Below, in pieces: positions 25,198 to 33,858 of a stretch of 64,000 bases of DNA; within the stretch, counting starts at the first letter, position 1; each line of letters begins with the position of its first letter. The notes beneath the pieces are model-generated. The model worked only from the letters and a program-made list of their open reading frames with translations, ran no database searches and was not told the origin of the DNA. A program made the translations under genes and the position numbers. Source of the DNA: an uncultured Bacteroidota bacterium (lineage in GTDB: Bacteria > Bacteroidota > Bacteroidia > Bacteroidales > P3); NCBI GenBank assembly GCA_902800395.1, contig CADCEC010000002.1:124001-188000 (forward strand). The letters run 5' to 3'.

Positions 25198-26334
25198 ATG
25201 ATCGACCGTCTCACTTACAACCTCAAAGCCACCTGTGGCGACGCCCGAGCAGGCGTTATCCATACCGACCACGGTGACATTGAGACTCCTATTTTTATGC
25301 CTGTGGGCACCGCAGGTACTGTTAAAGCAGTACATCAATCTGAGCTTCGTAATGATATTGGTGCTCAGATAATTCTAGGAAACACCTATCATCTCTATCT
25401 GCGTCCGGGATGCGACTTGCTGCGTCAGGCGGGAGGCCTTCACCAGTTCAATGGCTGGGAGCGTCCGCTGCTCACCGACAGCGGTGGCTTTCAGGTCTTC
25501 TCATTGGCTGAAAATCGGAAGATTAAGGAGGAAGGCTGTACTTTCCGCAGTCATATCGACGGCAGCAAGCATCTCTTCACACCGGAGAACGTGATGGAAA
25601 TCCAGCGCATCATCGGTGCCGACATCATGATGGCATTTGACGAGTGTTGTCCTGGTGATGCCGACAAACGCTATGCAAAACGTTCAATGGAACTTACGCA
25701 TCGTTGGTTAGACCGTTGCATTAAACGATTTGGTGAGACAGAGCCCCTCTACGGACACCATCAGGCGCTCTTCCCCATCGTGCAGGGATGCCAGTATGAG
25801 GACTTGCGGAAGATTTCAGCAGAATATATCGCGAGTAAGGACCCGGAAGGCTGCGCCATCGGCGGTCTCGCCGTCGGCGAACCTACAGATGTGATGTACC
25901 AAATGATTGAGGTTGTCAACGCCATCCTTCCCAAAGATCGTCCGCGCTACCTCATGGGTGTCGGCACCCCGCAAAACATCCTCGAAGCCATCGAACGCGG
26001 CGTGGATATGTTCGATTGTGTGATGCCCACCCGTAACGGACGTAATGGCCTGTTGTTCACAGCTGAAGGTACCATCAATATCAAAAACAAAAAGTGGGAG
26101 TGTTGTTTCGAACCCATCGACCCTGACTCTTCCGCCGAAGCTGACCGCGTCTACACCCTCGCTTACCTGCACCATCTGATTCGTGCTGAGGAGATTCTAG
26201 GATTGCAAATCTGTTCTATCCACAATCTACGCTTCTACCTCTGGCTCGTCGGCGAAGCCCGTCGACATATTCTCGCTGGCGACTACTCCAATTGGAAGGG
26301 TATGATGGTAGAAAAAATGGGTCGACGCCTGTAG
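25198..26334 (+). CDS. tgt: tRNA-guanine transglycosylase (queuosine pathway)
   Basis: 378 residues. TGT exchanges guanine 34 of tRNA-Asp, -Asn, -His and -Tyr for a queuine precursor. The catalytic loop LTDSGGFQVFSL (about residue 90) and the DMFDCVMPTRNGRNG segment, with the nucleophilic Asp, are intact. In the region where E. coli TGT has the three zinc-binding Cys (DPECDCYTC), this protein reads DPDSSAEAD with no Cys, though AYLHHL follows as usual. From memory, other Bacteroidetes TGTs also lack these Cys, so structural zinc is probably absent in this lineage. It starts directly at the stop of the preceding small gene. Confidence 0.95.
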   Translation: MIDRLTYNLKATCGDARAGVIHTDHGDIETPIFMPVGTAGTVKAVHQSELRNDIGAQIILGNTYHLYLRPGCDLLRQAGGLHQFNGWERPLLTDSGGFQVFSLAENRKIKEEGCTFRSHIDGSKHLFTPENVMEIQRIIGADIMMAFDECCPGDADKRYAKRSMELTHRWLDRCIKRFGETEPLYGHHQALFPIVQGCQYEDLRKISAEYIASKDPEGCAIGGLAVGEPTDVMYQMIEVVNAILPKDRPRYLMGVGTPQNILEAIERGVDMFDCVMPTRNGRNGLLFTAEGTINIKNKKWECCFEPIDPDSSAEADRVYTLAYLHHLIRAEEILGLQICSIHNLRFYLWLVGEARRHILAGDYSNWKGMMVEKMGRRL

Positions 26335-26395
26335 CGTGTTAACTTCTTGTTGATATTTTAATTTTCGCGCGAATATTCGAACATGAAATAATGCG

Positions 26396-26403
26396 TATTT
26401 TTG
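26396..26403 (+). promoter_or_regulatory. -7 promoter element for the glycosyltransferase operon
   Basis: TATTTTTG, 23 nt before the ATG at 26427, at the start of a run of closely spaced genes (glycosyltransferase, sigma factor, outer-membrane protein, acetyltransferase). Confidence 0.6.
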
Positions 26404-26426
26404 TACGTTAAAACAAGTGTTCCAAC

Positions 26427-27593
26427 ATGTTCGACTTTACTGATTTTCTATCTGATACACAATCCATTGTGTTTACCATCGCAATGGTACTTTCGTTGAT
26501 ATTCCTGTCTCTTTACTACGGTATGATTCATTTTCGCGTGGGTCGCTGGCACCGGAAGAATAACTCCAGCGGTCAGCCCTCCGTCGCCAGTGACAAACTG
26601 CCGCCAGTGAGCGTGGTACTCACAGCCCGCAATGATGCTGCCTGGTTGAAAGAGAACTTGGTATATCTCCTTGAGCAAGACTATCCCAACTTCGAGGTGG
26701 TGGTGGTCGACTACCTGAGTCATGACGATACCCAGTTCGTACTCAAGTTATTGAAAGACTATTACCCTCATCTGAAGGTGGTGCCCTTCAAGGAGGATGT
26801 AAACCTCTTTCAGGGAAAGAAATACCCCCTCTCCATCGGCATCAAGAGCGCCAAAAACGACATTCTGCTGCTGGCCGACCCCGACTGCACGCCGAAGAAC
26901 ATGCAGTGGCTACGCGGTATGGTGAAGGGCTACGCCGACAAAGGCACTCAGATAGTGCTGGGATTCTGTGGATTGAAGCGCACGAAGACCCTGCTCGGCG
27001 TGATGCAGCAATACGACAACCTTTCCTACAGCTCTCATTATCTGGGCAGCGCTCTGATGGGACATCCTTATACCGGCTCCGGCCGCAATCTGAGCTACCG
27101 TCGCAGTTTCTTCTTCAAGCAGGGTGCCTTCATCCGCCACTACAGCGTGGCCGGTGGCTCCGACGACCTTTTTGTGTATCAGAATGCTACGGGCGACAAC
27201 ACGGCTGTGTGTATCGACAGCGACGCCTGTCTGAGTACCGAACCCAAGAAGACCTTCGGCCAGTGGCATCGCCAGCGTCTCGACCGCGTCTCCACACGCA
27301 ACTGGCACAGCATCAGCAGCCGTCTGCTTGAGGACCTGTTGCCGCTCTTCAATATCGCATTCTACACTATGGCCGTCATGCTTCTGATCAACGGCACCCT
27401 TCCGTGGATGGTGGTGGCAGGCTTGGTGGCCATCAAATGGGCTTGGCAGATGGTGTCGTTTGCCCAACTCTGCAAACGTTTTGATGGAGGTTTGGCTTAT
27501 CTGGCGGCACCGCTGTTGGAAATTTATTTTATCCTCGCAAATACTATTTTGGTTCTTACGCCGTTAGATAATAATAGAAAATTCAGCAAATAG
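26427..27593 (+). CDS. Family 2 glycosyltransferase, membrane-bound
   Basis: 388 residues. One N-terminal membrane segment (residues about 14-30) is followed by a GT-A domain: PPVSVVLTARNDAAWLKENL (about residue 60), the metal site ADPDCTPKN (about residue 150), and a QxxRW-like region at KTFGQWHRQRLDRV. Two or three hydrophobic segments close the protein. Such enzymes transfer sugars from nucleotide donors to lipid or polysaccharide acceptors at the inner membrane. The next gene begins immediately after the stop codon. The product is not predictable. Confidence 0.88.
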   Translation: MFDFTDFLSDTQSIVFTIAMVLSLIFLSLYYGMIHFRVGRWHRKNNSSGQPSVASDKLPPVSVVLTARNDAAWLKENLVYLLEQDYPNFEVVVVDYLSHDDTQFVLKLLKDYYPHLKVVPFKEDVNLFQGKKYPLSIGIKSAKNDILLLADPDCTPKNMQWLRGMVKGYADKGTQIVLGFCGLKRTKTLLGVMQQYDNLSYSSHYLGSALMGHPYTGSGRNLSYRRSFFFKQGAFIRHYSVAGGSDDLFVYQNATGDNTAVCIDSDACLSTEPKKTFGQWHRQRLDRVSTRNWHSISSRLLEDLLPLFNIAFYTMAVMLLINGTLPWMVVAGLVAIKWAWQMVSFAQLCKRFDGGLAYLAAPLLEIYFILANTILVLTPLDNNRKFSK

Positions 27594-28199
27594 GTGGAAC
27601 CGAAGGTCCAGAACGAACGTCTGCAGCTTGATTACAAGCTGGTGTGTGCTGCCCGCGACGAGGGGAATCATAAGGCCTATGCCGACCTTATGGCCTCGTA
27701 CCGTGAGCCGCTCTACCTGTTGCTGCTCCGCATGACACACAACACCACTATGGCTTCCGACCTTACTGTGGAGACTTTCAGCAAGGCCTTTCTCCAACTC
27801 CATCGTTACTCCCCCACCGGCACATTCAGCTCCTGGCTCTTCTCCATCGGTGTCAACACCTATATCGACTACCTGCGCAAACGCAAACTCGATACAGTCT
27901 CCATCAATAGCATCACCCGTACGAGTGACGGCGATTTCATTGAGTACCAGATACCTTCCAGTCAGCCCAACCCCGAAGAGATGATGATTCGCATGCAGCG
28001 CGATGCGGCCCTGAAGGAGATTGTTGACCAACTGAAAGAACCTTACCGCCAGATTATTCGGCTGCGCTATTACGAAGACCTCTCCTATGAGGATATTGCT
28101 GAACAGCTGAAGATACCCATCGGTACGGTGAAAGTGCGACTAAACCGCGCCAAAGCGTTACTATCCAGCGTTATAAAGGAAAGAGGAGACGAGATTTGA
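27594..28199 (+). CDS. ECF-type RNA polymerase sigma factor
   Basis: 201 residues with sigma region 2 (ASDLTVETFSKAFLQLHRY to FSSWLFSIGVNTYIDYLRKR) and region 4 (YRQIIRLRYYEDLSYEDIAEQ then GTVKVRLNRAKALL, a helix-turn-helix). The start is a GTG directly after the stop of the glycosyltransferase; no ATG is available nearby. No anti-sigma factor gene is adjacent. The downstream product is an outer-membrane-type protein instead, so regulation may differ from the usual sigma/anti-sigma pair. Confidence 0.92.
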   Translation: MEPKVQNERLQLDYKLVCAARDEGNHKAYADLMASYREPLYLLLLRMTHNTTMASDLTVETFSKAFLQLHRYSPTGTFSSWLFSIGVNTYIDYLRKRKLDTVSINSITRTSDGDFIEYQIPSSQPNPEEMMIRMQRDAALKEIVDQLKEPYRQIIRLRYYEDLSYEDIAEQLKIPIGTVKVRLNRAKALLSSVIKERGDEI

Positions 28200-28240
28200 G
28201 TTAATAGATAATAGTTAATAGTTAATAGTTATAGTTACAG
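28200..28240. repeat. Intergenic TAATAGTTAATAG-type simple repeat
   Basis: Iterated TTAATAGATAATAG/TTAATAG units. Similar runs occur at 22286-22322, 38981-39015 and 45868-45900. They always lie between closely spaced genes, never as large arrays. Confidence 0.65.
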
Positions 28241-28243
28241 GGG

Positions 28244-29161
28244 ATGAGAAGGACCTTGATACTCGTGGGAGCACTGCTGCTTTCTTCGGCTGCGATGGCC
28301 GAGGGTAAGAAGGCTTTGTCGCCAGAGGCATCTGCCGCTGACGACGGTGTTCCCAGGCGTCAGCCTTCCGGTCTTTCTGTCTTCGCCAACGCCGGCGCCA
28401 TTTGGGCCGACGACAATACCGCCAATTTCTATTCCGGCCGTCCCGAGAATGCGAACACCATCCTTCGGGTGCTTCATAGCGAGACCTACGGCAACAAAAT
28501 ATGGGCCGACTTAAAGAACGATGGCCTCATCTCCGCCGCCATTTCCAGCAAAGACATGTTGACGGTGGCGGAATACGGCGATATGTACTACCACACCTCG
28601 CTGCAGTACGGCTTAGGTATCCGCTACGACTACGAGAGCGGTTTTGGATGGCTGCTGCGTTTCGACCTTTCGCGCATCAACGCCCGTGGTGCCTTTAACC
28701 TCAGCAGCACCAACGGCACCGGTATCCTCACACCCAACCAGTACATCCGTTGTGGTCTTTTGGGCCGCGAGGACCGCATCAATATCGACCTCGCCATCAC
28801 GCGCACCGTGGACCTCGGCGACAATCTCTGTCTTGAAATCGACCTCGGTGTCAGCCTCAACAACACCAAAGTGAAGGAAAGCCTGATGGAGATTGACGGC
28901 TCCTCCTATTCCATCCTTGACATCTGGAATGGCCAGTCGCCCAGTGACTATACCGGCAGTTACGAGTATATCAATCAAGGCGGCCTCGGATGGGGAGTCT
29001 TCATGAGTGGCTTTATCGGCTACCGGGTGGAAGGTGTCGGCGCCATCAAAGCCGGCTACACCTGCCATCATTCCAAGACCACCCTCGAGGGCTACACTGC
29101 TATGGGCTGGGTGCATTGCCTCACCGTTCGTTTTGAAATCAACAATTTTAGTTTTTTATAA
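28244..29161 (+). CDS. Outer-membrane protein, probable beta-barrel
   Basis: 305 residues with a Sec signal peptide (MRRTLILVGALLLSSAAMAEG). The mature part has alternating aromatic/polar strands, for example YGLGIRYDYESGFGWLLRFD and the closing WVHCLTVRFEINNFSFL, which ends in Phe-X-Leu as many barrels do. No known family is recognised. A short TTAATAGATAATAG repeat separates it from the sigma gene (28200-28240). Confidence 0.7.
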   Translation: MRRTLILVGALLLSSAAMAEGKKALSPEASAADDGVPRRQPSGLSVFANAGAIWADDNTANFYSGRPENANTILRVLHSETYGNKIWADLKNDGLISAAISSKDMLTVAEYGDMYYHTSLQYGLGIRYDYESGFGWLLRFDLSRINARGAFNLSSTNGTGILTPNQYIRCGLLGREDRINIDLAITRTVDLGDNLCLEIDLGVSLNNTKVKESLMEIDGSSYSILDIWNGQSPSDYTGSYEYINQGGLGWGVFMSGFIGYRVEGVGAIKAGYTCHHSKTTLEGYTAMGWVHCLTVRFEINNFSFL

Positions 29162-29680
29162 ATGATTACATTTAAAACTTTAGCAGAAAGCGACCATTCG
29201 CACTTTGCAGAAAAGCTGTTTGAAGAGGCGTTCCCCGAGCAGGAACGCCCGCCCTTCTCTAGTCTCCGGCATAGAGATGCCGGCAAATTCCATTTTCTCG
29301 TGGCCGAAAACGGCGACGACCCGGTGGGAATCCTCACCTACTGGACCTTCGAAGACCTTGTCTATATTGAACATTTCGCCATTGACGAAGAGCTCCGCAA
29401 TCAGGGCATCGGCAAGGCGACATTCCTCAACTTCCTCTCCCAACAGCAGGAGCAGGTGGTGCTTGAAGTTGAGCTCCCCAATACTGAGGAGGCAGACCAC
29501 CGCGTGGAGTTTTACGCCAGCATGGGCTTCTTCCAGAACCCCCAAGAGTATATCCAGCCCCCCTACCGCGAAGGTGGCAAAGAGGTGCCTATGATAATTA
29601 TGTCGAAATACGAACTCGACGATGACGAATTTTGCGAAATTCGCGACCTTTTGTACCGGGAAGTATACGGGGTGAAATGA
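29162..29680 (+). CDS. GNAT-family N-acetyltransferase
   Basis: 172 residues. The GNAT core is visible: strand VYIEHFAIDEELRNQGIGKA carries the acetyl-CoA motif (R/Q-x-x-G-x-G/A), followed by a helix and VVLEVELPNTEEADHRVEFY with a typical late strand. The ATG directly follows the stop of the outer-membrane protein gene. Substrate unknown. Confidence 0.88.
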   Translation: MITFKTLAESDHSHFAEKLFEEAFPEQERPPFSSLRHRDAGKFHFLVAENGDDPVGILTYWTFEDLVYIEHFAIDEELRNQGIGKATFLNFLSQQQEQVVLEVELPNTEEADHRVEFYASMGFFQNPQEYIQPPYREGGKEVPMIIMSKYELDDDEFCEIRDLLYREVYGVK

Positions 29681-29796
29681 GAAAGGAGAAAGGAGAAATG
29701 AGAAATTTTTATACTACAACTCATTGATTGACAAAACAATATTATTTAGCCCGAAAAATATTTAAAAAAAAATTTGGCCAGTATCTAAAAAGTTTG

Positions 29797-29805
29797 TACT
29801 TTTGC
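29797..29805 (+). promoter_or_regulatory. Promoter of tRNA-Arg
   Basis: TACTTTTGC as -7 element with TTTG at 29773-29776, 20 bp upstream, ahead of the tRNA at 29844. Confidence 0.75.
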
Positions 29806-29843
29806 ACCCGCTTTCGGAGATAGAAAGGCCGAAATTCGAAGAT

Positions 29844-29920
29844 GGCTCCTTAGCTCAACTGAATAGAGCATCTGACTACGGATCAGAAGGTTGCAGGTTT
29901 GAATCCTGCAGGAGTCACCA
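29844..29920 (+). tRNA. tRNA-Arg (anticodon ACG), CCA encoded
   Basis: A complete cloverleaf: acceptor GGCTCCT pairs with AGGAGTC, the D arm contains TTAGCTCAACTGAATAGAGC, the anticodon stem TCTGA/TCAGA encloses the loop CTACGGA with anticodon ACG (29878-29880), and the T arm has GGTTTGAATCC. The 3' CCA is encoded. A34 is normally converted to inosine to read CGU, CGC and CGA. Confidence 0.95.
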
Positions 29921-29998
29921 AGAGAGGGAGAACAGCAATGTTCTCCTTCTTTTTTTGCGTACCATAAAAAAATATTTTGCCATATCCAACAAGTTTCG

Positions 29999-30007
29999 TA
30001 TTTTTGC
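29999..30007 (+). promoter_or_regulatory. -7 promoter element for the giant T9SS protein gene
   Basis: TATTTTTGC, about 18 nt before the ATG at 30025. It lies inside the upstream extension of the open frame (from 29977), showing that the translation start must be at 30025. Confidence 0.65.
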
Positions 30008-30024
30008 ATTTCATAACGCCATAT

Positions 30025-33000
30025 ATGAAAAGGGGAATCATCATAATAATAGTGTGGTTGACAACCTGTCTGTCGGCAGGGGCTCACAACGACCGTGACA
30101 CGTCGTGCATCGGTCCGATGGCCGTTTTCACCGAGAATCTCGGCCAGTGGGACTCCCGTGTGCTCTATGAGGCGCAACTGCAGGATGCGGCTATGTTTCT
30201 CGAAACCGGTGCCATCACCGTGGCGCTGCGCGAGCATGTCCCCCACCCTATGCGTTCAGAATCCAGAATTCAGAATTCAGAATTGAAGTGCCACGCCTAT
30301 AAGATGCGTTTTATTGGCGCCGATGCCGCCATGCCCACGGGCCACGACCGTATGCCGTATCACAGCAACTACATCCTCGGCGACGACCCCTCGCGCTGGC
30401 GCTCCAAGGTGGGCAATTTCGCTTATGTTCGCTACGAGGAACTCTACCCCGGCATCTCAATGGAAATCTACGGCGGCAAGCGAATGATGAAATACAACCT
30501 CATCGTTGAACCTGGCGCCAACCCCTCACAGATAGCCATCGAATACGAGGGTGTCGACGACATTAAAGTGAGCACCAAAGGTGCCTCCGCTGGATACCTC
30601 GTTGTCAACACATCTGTGCGTAATATCATGGATGTCAAACCCTATGCCTATCAGGTTCGTGGTGCGGGACACCAGACGGAAATCGAGAGCCGTTGGCGAG
30701 TGGAAAAATGTAAAACAGAAAGTGGAAAATGGAAAGTGTGGATAGAACTGGGAGACTATGACCCCCGCCGGCCCCTGATCATCGACCCTGTGCTCATCTT
30801 CTCCACCTATACAGGCTCCACATCCGACAACTGGGGTACTACTGCCGCCTATGACTCCGAGAAGAATGCCTACACAGCAGGCCTTGTCTTTGGCTCCGGC
30901 TATCCGACGTCTTTGGGAGCCTACATGGAGACTTTCGGCGGTGTTGCCGACGTGGGCATCTTCAAATTCGACACTCTCGGTCAGAACCGCCTTTATGCCA
31001 CCTACCTCGGTGGCGCCTCCACCGATATGCCGCACAGCCTCTTTGTCAACTCCTTTGACGAACTGATAGTCTTCGGTACCACGGGTTCCTTCAACTTTCC
31101 CGTTACCCCCGACGCCTACCAGACGCAGCACCACGGCGGCACGTCCGTCAACTATGAGAACACCTCCACACTGGCGTTTCCCAATGGTAGCGACATATTT
31201 GTCTCCCGTCTCTCGGCCGACGGAAGCCAACTAATGGCTTCCACCTATGTGGGTGGCTCCGGCAACGACGGACTGAACTATTGGCACCATTTCAATACCG
31301 GCAGCAACCCCTATGCCGTCATTATGGGTGGAAACGACTCGCTCTATTATAATTATGGCGACGGCGCACGTGGCGAGATTATCACCGATAACCTAAACAA
31401 CATATACATAGGCACCACCACCATGAGTGCCGACTTCCCCACCACACCGGGCTGCGTTCAGAACATTTTCGGCCGCATCCCCGGCCCCGCCGGCGGTAAG
31501 CAGGACGGCGTGGTTCTCAAACTCGACCATAACCTGCGCAACCTCCTCTGGAGCACCTTCTTAGGTGGTAGCAACAATGACGCCGTCTACTCCATTGATG
31601 TTGACTCTTCCTACAACCTCCTCGTCTGCGGTGGCACCTGTAGCAGCAACTTCCCTGTCACCGCTGGTGCCTGGCAGCAAACCTATGGCGGTGGTACCGC
31701 CGACGGCTTCGTGAGCAAGATTTCCGCTGCCGGCGACCGCCTGATGGCCTCTACCTTCGTAGGGAAAAGCCTCTACGACCAGCTCTATTTTGTTCGCACT
31801 GGTCGGCACGACGAGGTATTCCTTTTCGGCCAGACCAAACCCATGAGCTCCACCGACTTCATCATCAACGCGGGCTACAGCGTCTTCAACAGCGGGATGC
31901 TACTGATGCGCCTCCAGCCCGATCTCGACGGCGTGGTGTGGAGCACCCTCTTCGGCACCAACGGTCGTATCAACCTCTCCCCCACGGCTTTCGCCGCCGA
32001 CATCTGCAACCGCGTCTATGCAGCCGGCTGGGGACGTGACTTCGTGAACTACAACGGTGTCCAATGGTATACCCTCGGCACTACCGGCATGGAGACTTCT
32101 CTGGGAGCTTGGAGTGACTCCACCGACGGACAGGATTTCTATATCATCAGTCTTGATGAGCAGGCCAATCAACTCGATTACGCCACTTTCTTCGGCGAAC
32201 TCCATCAGACTGGGCAGTACCACGGTGGCGCCGACCATGTCGATGGCGGCACCTCTCGCTTCGACCGTCACGGCACCCTCTATCAGTCTGTCTGCGCCTC
32301 CTGTGGCGGCACAAATGGTTTTCCCACCACTGCGGGAGCGTGGAGCGCCTCCAACAACGCCTCCAACTGTAATAACGCCCTCTTCCGCTTTAACGTCACC
32401 GACGACTTCCCCGTGGCAGAATTCATCCCTCCTGTAGCAGGCTGCGCCCCCTACACGGTGAACTTCCGCAACACCGGCCGTGGCACTTCATTCTTTTGGG
32501 ACTTCGGCGACGGCGTCACCTCCACCGAACGTGACCCCTCTCACACTTATTCCGAGGGTGGCATCTACACCGTCACCCTCATCGCCCGACAGGTCAACGG
32601 CTGCTCTGAAACCGATACACAACGCCACCAACTGCATGTCATAGGCAACGGCACCAGCATCTCCGAGTCCGATATCGCATGCTCGGGGTCTCAAATACAA
32701 ATTGGTGTCCAACCTCAGATTGGTGCCACATACGAATGGATTACCCCGGGAGTTAGCGACTCCACCGTGGCAAACCCGTGGGTCTCCACAGCCGGAACCT
32801 ATCTTCTCCGCGTCTCCGCACCTGGATGTAGCGAGGTGGACACATTCCATGTTGAGACCTACACACTCATCGACCTATGGCAACCCATCGGCATCTCTTG
32901 TCACGATTCCGCCGACGGTGGTGTCTGGTTCCGCCTGGGCCCTGGTATCGACCCGGACTCGGTGACTCTCACGTTGACTCCGGCCGCCGACTCCACCTTC

Positions 33001-33858
33001 GATGGCCACACTTACCGATTCTCCGGTCTCGCTGCAGGTAACTATCATGTCGTCGCCACAGGTTACGGATGTTCATTTGAGCAAGACTTTGCTCTTGATA
33101 ATCCGGCTCGGCCATACTACGAAAAAGAAGTCTCGCCCATTCTCTGCAACGATAGTTGTAACGGCTGGATTAACATACGCTACAACCTTAGTAGCATCCC
33201 CGAGATTCAACCTCTCGACACCCTTATCGACGGGCTCTGTGAGGGCACCTACATCACGCAACTCACCTCCCTTGGCTGTCCCCTCATCGATACCACCGTT
33301 ATCTCCCGCAACCATCTCCTCGACAGCCTCCATGCTTGGGCCGATCGCTATAGCATATATCTTGGAGAAAGTGTCCAACTCCATGCCGAACTACCTCATG
33401 AAATGGGTGGTATCAGCCTCCTCTGGACACCCGCCGTCGACCTCGACCGACCCGATATCGCCAATCCTATCGCCACACCCACCGACACCTTCGTCTGTTA
33501 TACCGTTACAGCCTCCACTCCCGATGGGTGCACCGCCCGCGACAGCGTCTGCATCCATTGCGACCTCCTCCATTGCGGTGCTCCAGATTACATCATTCCC
33601 AATGCCTTTACTCCTAACGACGATGGCATCAACGACATCATCGACTTCTCCAGCCCACTGCTTACAGAGATACATATCGCCATCTTCAATCGTTGGGGCG
33701 AATGTGTCTTCTCCAGCGACGACCTGATAAACTGCCGCTGGGACGGCACCTACCGTAACGAGCGCTGCCTTCCGGGAGTCTACACCTACACCTGTCGCAT
33801 CCGCTGTCTCACCGGCGCCGAAACTGACCTCAAAGGCAACATCACACTGATTCGATGA
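30025..33858 (+). CDS. Large secreted protein with beta-propeller-like repeats, PKD domain and T9SS type B signal
   Basis: 1277 residues from MKRGIIIIIVWLTTCLSAGA (signal peptide). A conserved N-terminal domain (FTENLGQWDSRVLYEAQLQD) is followed by SBBP/beta-propeller-type repeats such as DVGIFKFDTLGQNRLYATYL. Then comes a PKD domain (VNFRNTGRGTSFFWDFGDGV), and the end is a gliding-motility-associated C-terminal domain (IIPNAFTPNDDGINDII to YRNERCLPGVYTY), the T9SS type B sorting signal. It should be exported through the outer membrane by T9SS. Repeat-derived stretches lie in frame (SRIQNSELK at about 30258-30288; TESGKWKVW at 30696-30744). Substrate or role unknown, perhaps adhesion. Confidence 0.9.
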   Translation: MKRGIIIIIVWLTTCLSAGAHNDRDTSCIGPMAVFTENLGQWDSRVLYEAQLQDAAMFLETGAITVALREHVPHPMRSESRIQNSELKCHAYKMRFIGADAAMPTGHDRMPYHSNYILGDDPSRWRSKVGNFAYVRYEELYPGISMEIYGGKRMMKYNLIVEPGANPSQIAIEYEGVDDIKVSTKGASAGYLVVNTSVRNIMDVKPYAYQVRGAGHQTEIESRWRVEKCKTESGKWKVWIELGDYDPRRPLIIDPVLIFSTYTGSTSDNWGTTAAYDSEKNAYTAGLVFGSGYPTSLGAYMETFGGVADVGIFKFDTLGQNRLYATYLGGASTDMPHSLFVNSFDELIVFGTTGSFNFPVTPDAYQTQHHGGTSVNYENTSTLAFPNGSDIFVSRLSADGSQLMASTYVGGSGNDGLNYWHHFNTGSNPYAVIMGGNDSLYYNYGDGARGEIITDNLNNIYIGTTTMSADFPTTPGCVQNIFGRIPGPAGGKQDGVVLKLDHNLRNLLWSTFLGGSNNDAVYSIDVDSSYNLLVCGGTCSSNFPVTAGAWQQTYGGGTADGFVSKISAAGDRLMASTFVGKSLYDQLYFVRTGRHDEVFLFGQTKPMSSTDFIINAGYSVFNSGMLLMRLQPDLDGVVWSTLFGTNGRINLSPTAFAADICNRVYAAGWGRDFVNYNGVQWYTLGTTGMETSLGAWSDSTDGQDFYIISLDEQANQLDYATFFGELHQTGQYHGGADHVDGGTSRFDRHGTLYQSVCASCGGTNGFPTTAGAWSASNNASNCNNALFRFNVTDDFPVAEFIPPVAGCAPYTVNFRNTGRGTSFFWDFGDGVTSTERDPSHTYSEGGIYTVTLIARQVNGCSETDTQRHQLHVIGNGTSISESDIACSGSQIQIGVQPQIGATYEWITPGVSDSTVANPWVSTAGTYLLRVSAPGCSEVDTFHVETYTLIDLWQPIGISCHDSADGGVWFRLGPGIDPDSVTLTLTPAADSTFDGHTYRFSGLAAGNYHVVATGYGCSFEQDFALDNPARPYYEKEVSPILCNDSCNGWINIRYNLSSIPEIQPLDTLIDGLCEGTYITQLTSLGCPLIDTTVISRNHLLDSLHAWADRYSIYLGESVQLHAELPHEMGGISLLWTPAVDLDRPDIANPIATPTDTFVCYTVTASTPDGCTARDSVCIHCDLLHCGAPDYIIPNAFTPNDDGINDIIDFSSPLLTEIHIAIFNRWGECVFSSDDLINCRWDGTYRNERCLPGVYTYTCRIRCLTGAETDLKGNITLIR
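30696..30744. repeat. In-gene repeat, SGKWKVE family (T9SS gene)
   Basis: GAGTGGAAAAATGTAAAACA and AGAAAGTGGAAAATGGAAAG units in frame give RVEKCKTESGKWKVW. An unrelated CAGAATTCAGAATTCAGAAT run lies at about 30258-30288 of the same gene. Confidence 0.7.

Noticed and set aside
29977..30024. Upstream start of the giant T9SS gene
   Set aside because: It would begin before the promoter element at 29999-30007 and add a non-signal extension before a perfect signal peptide at 30025.
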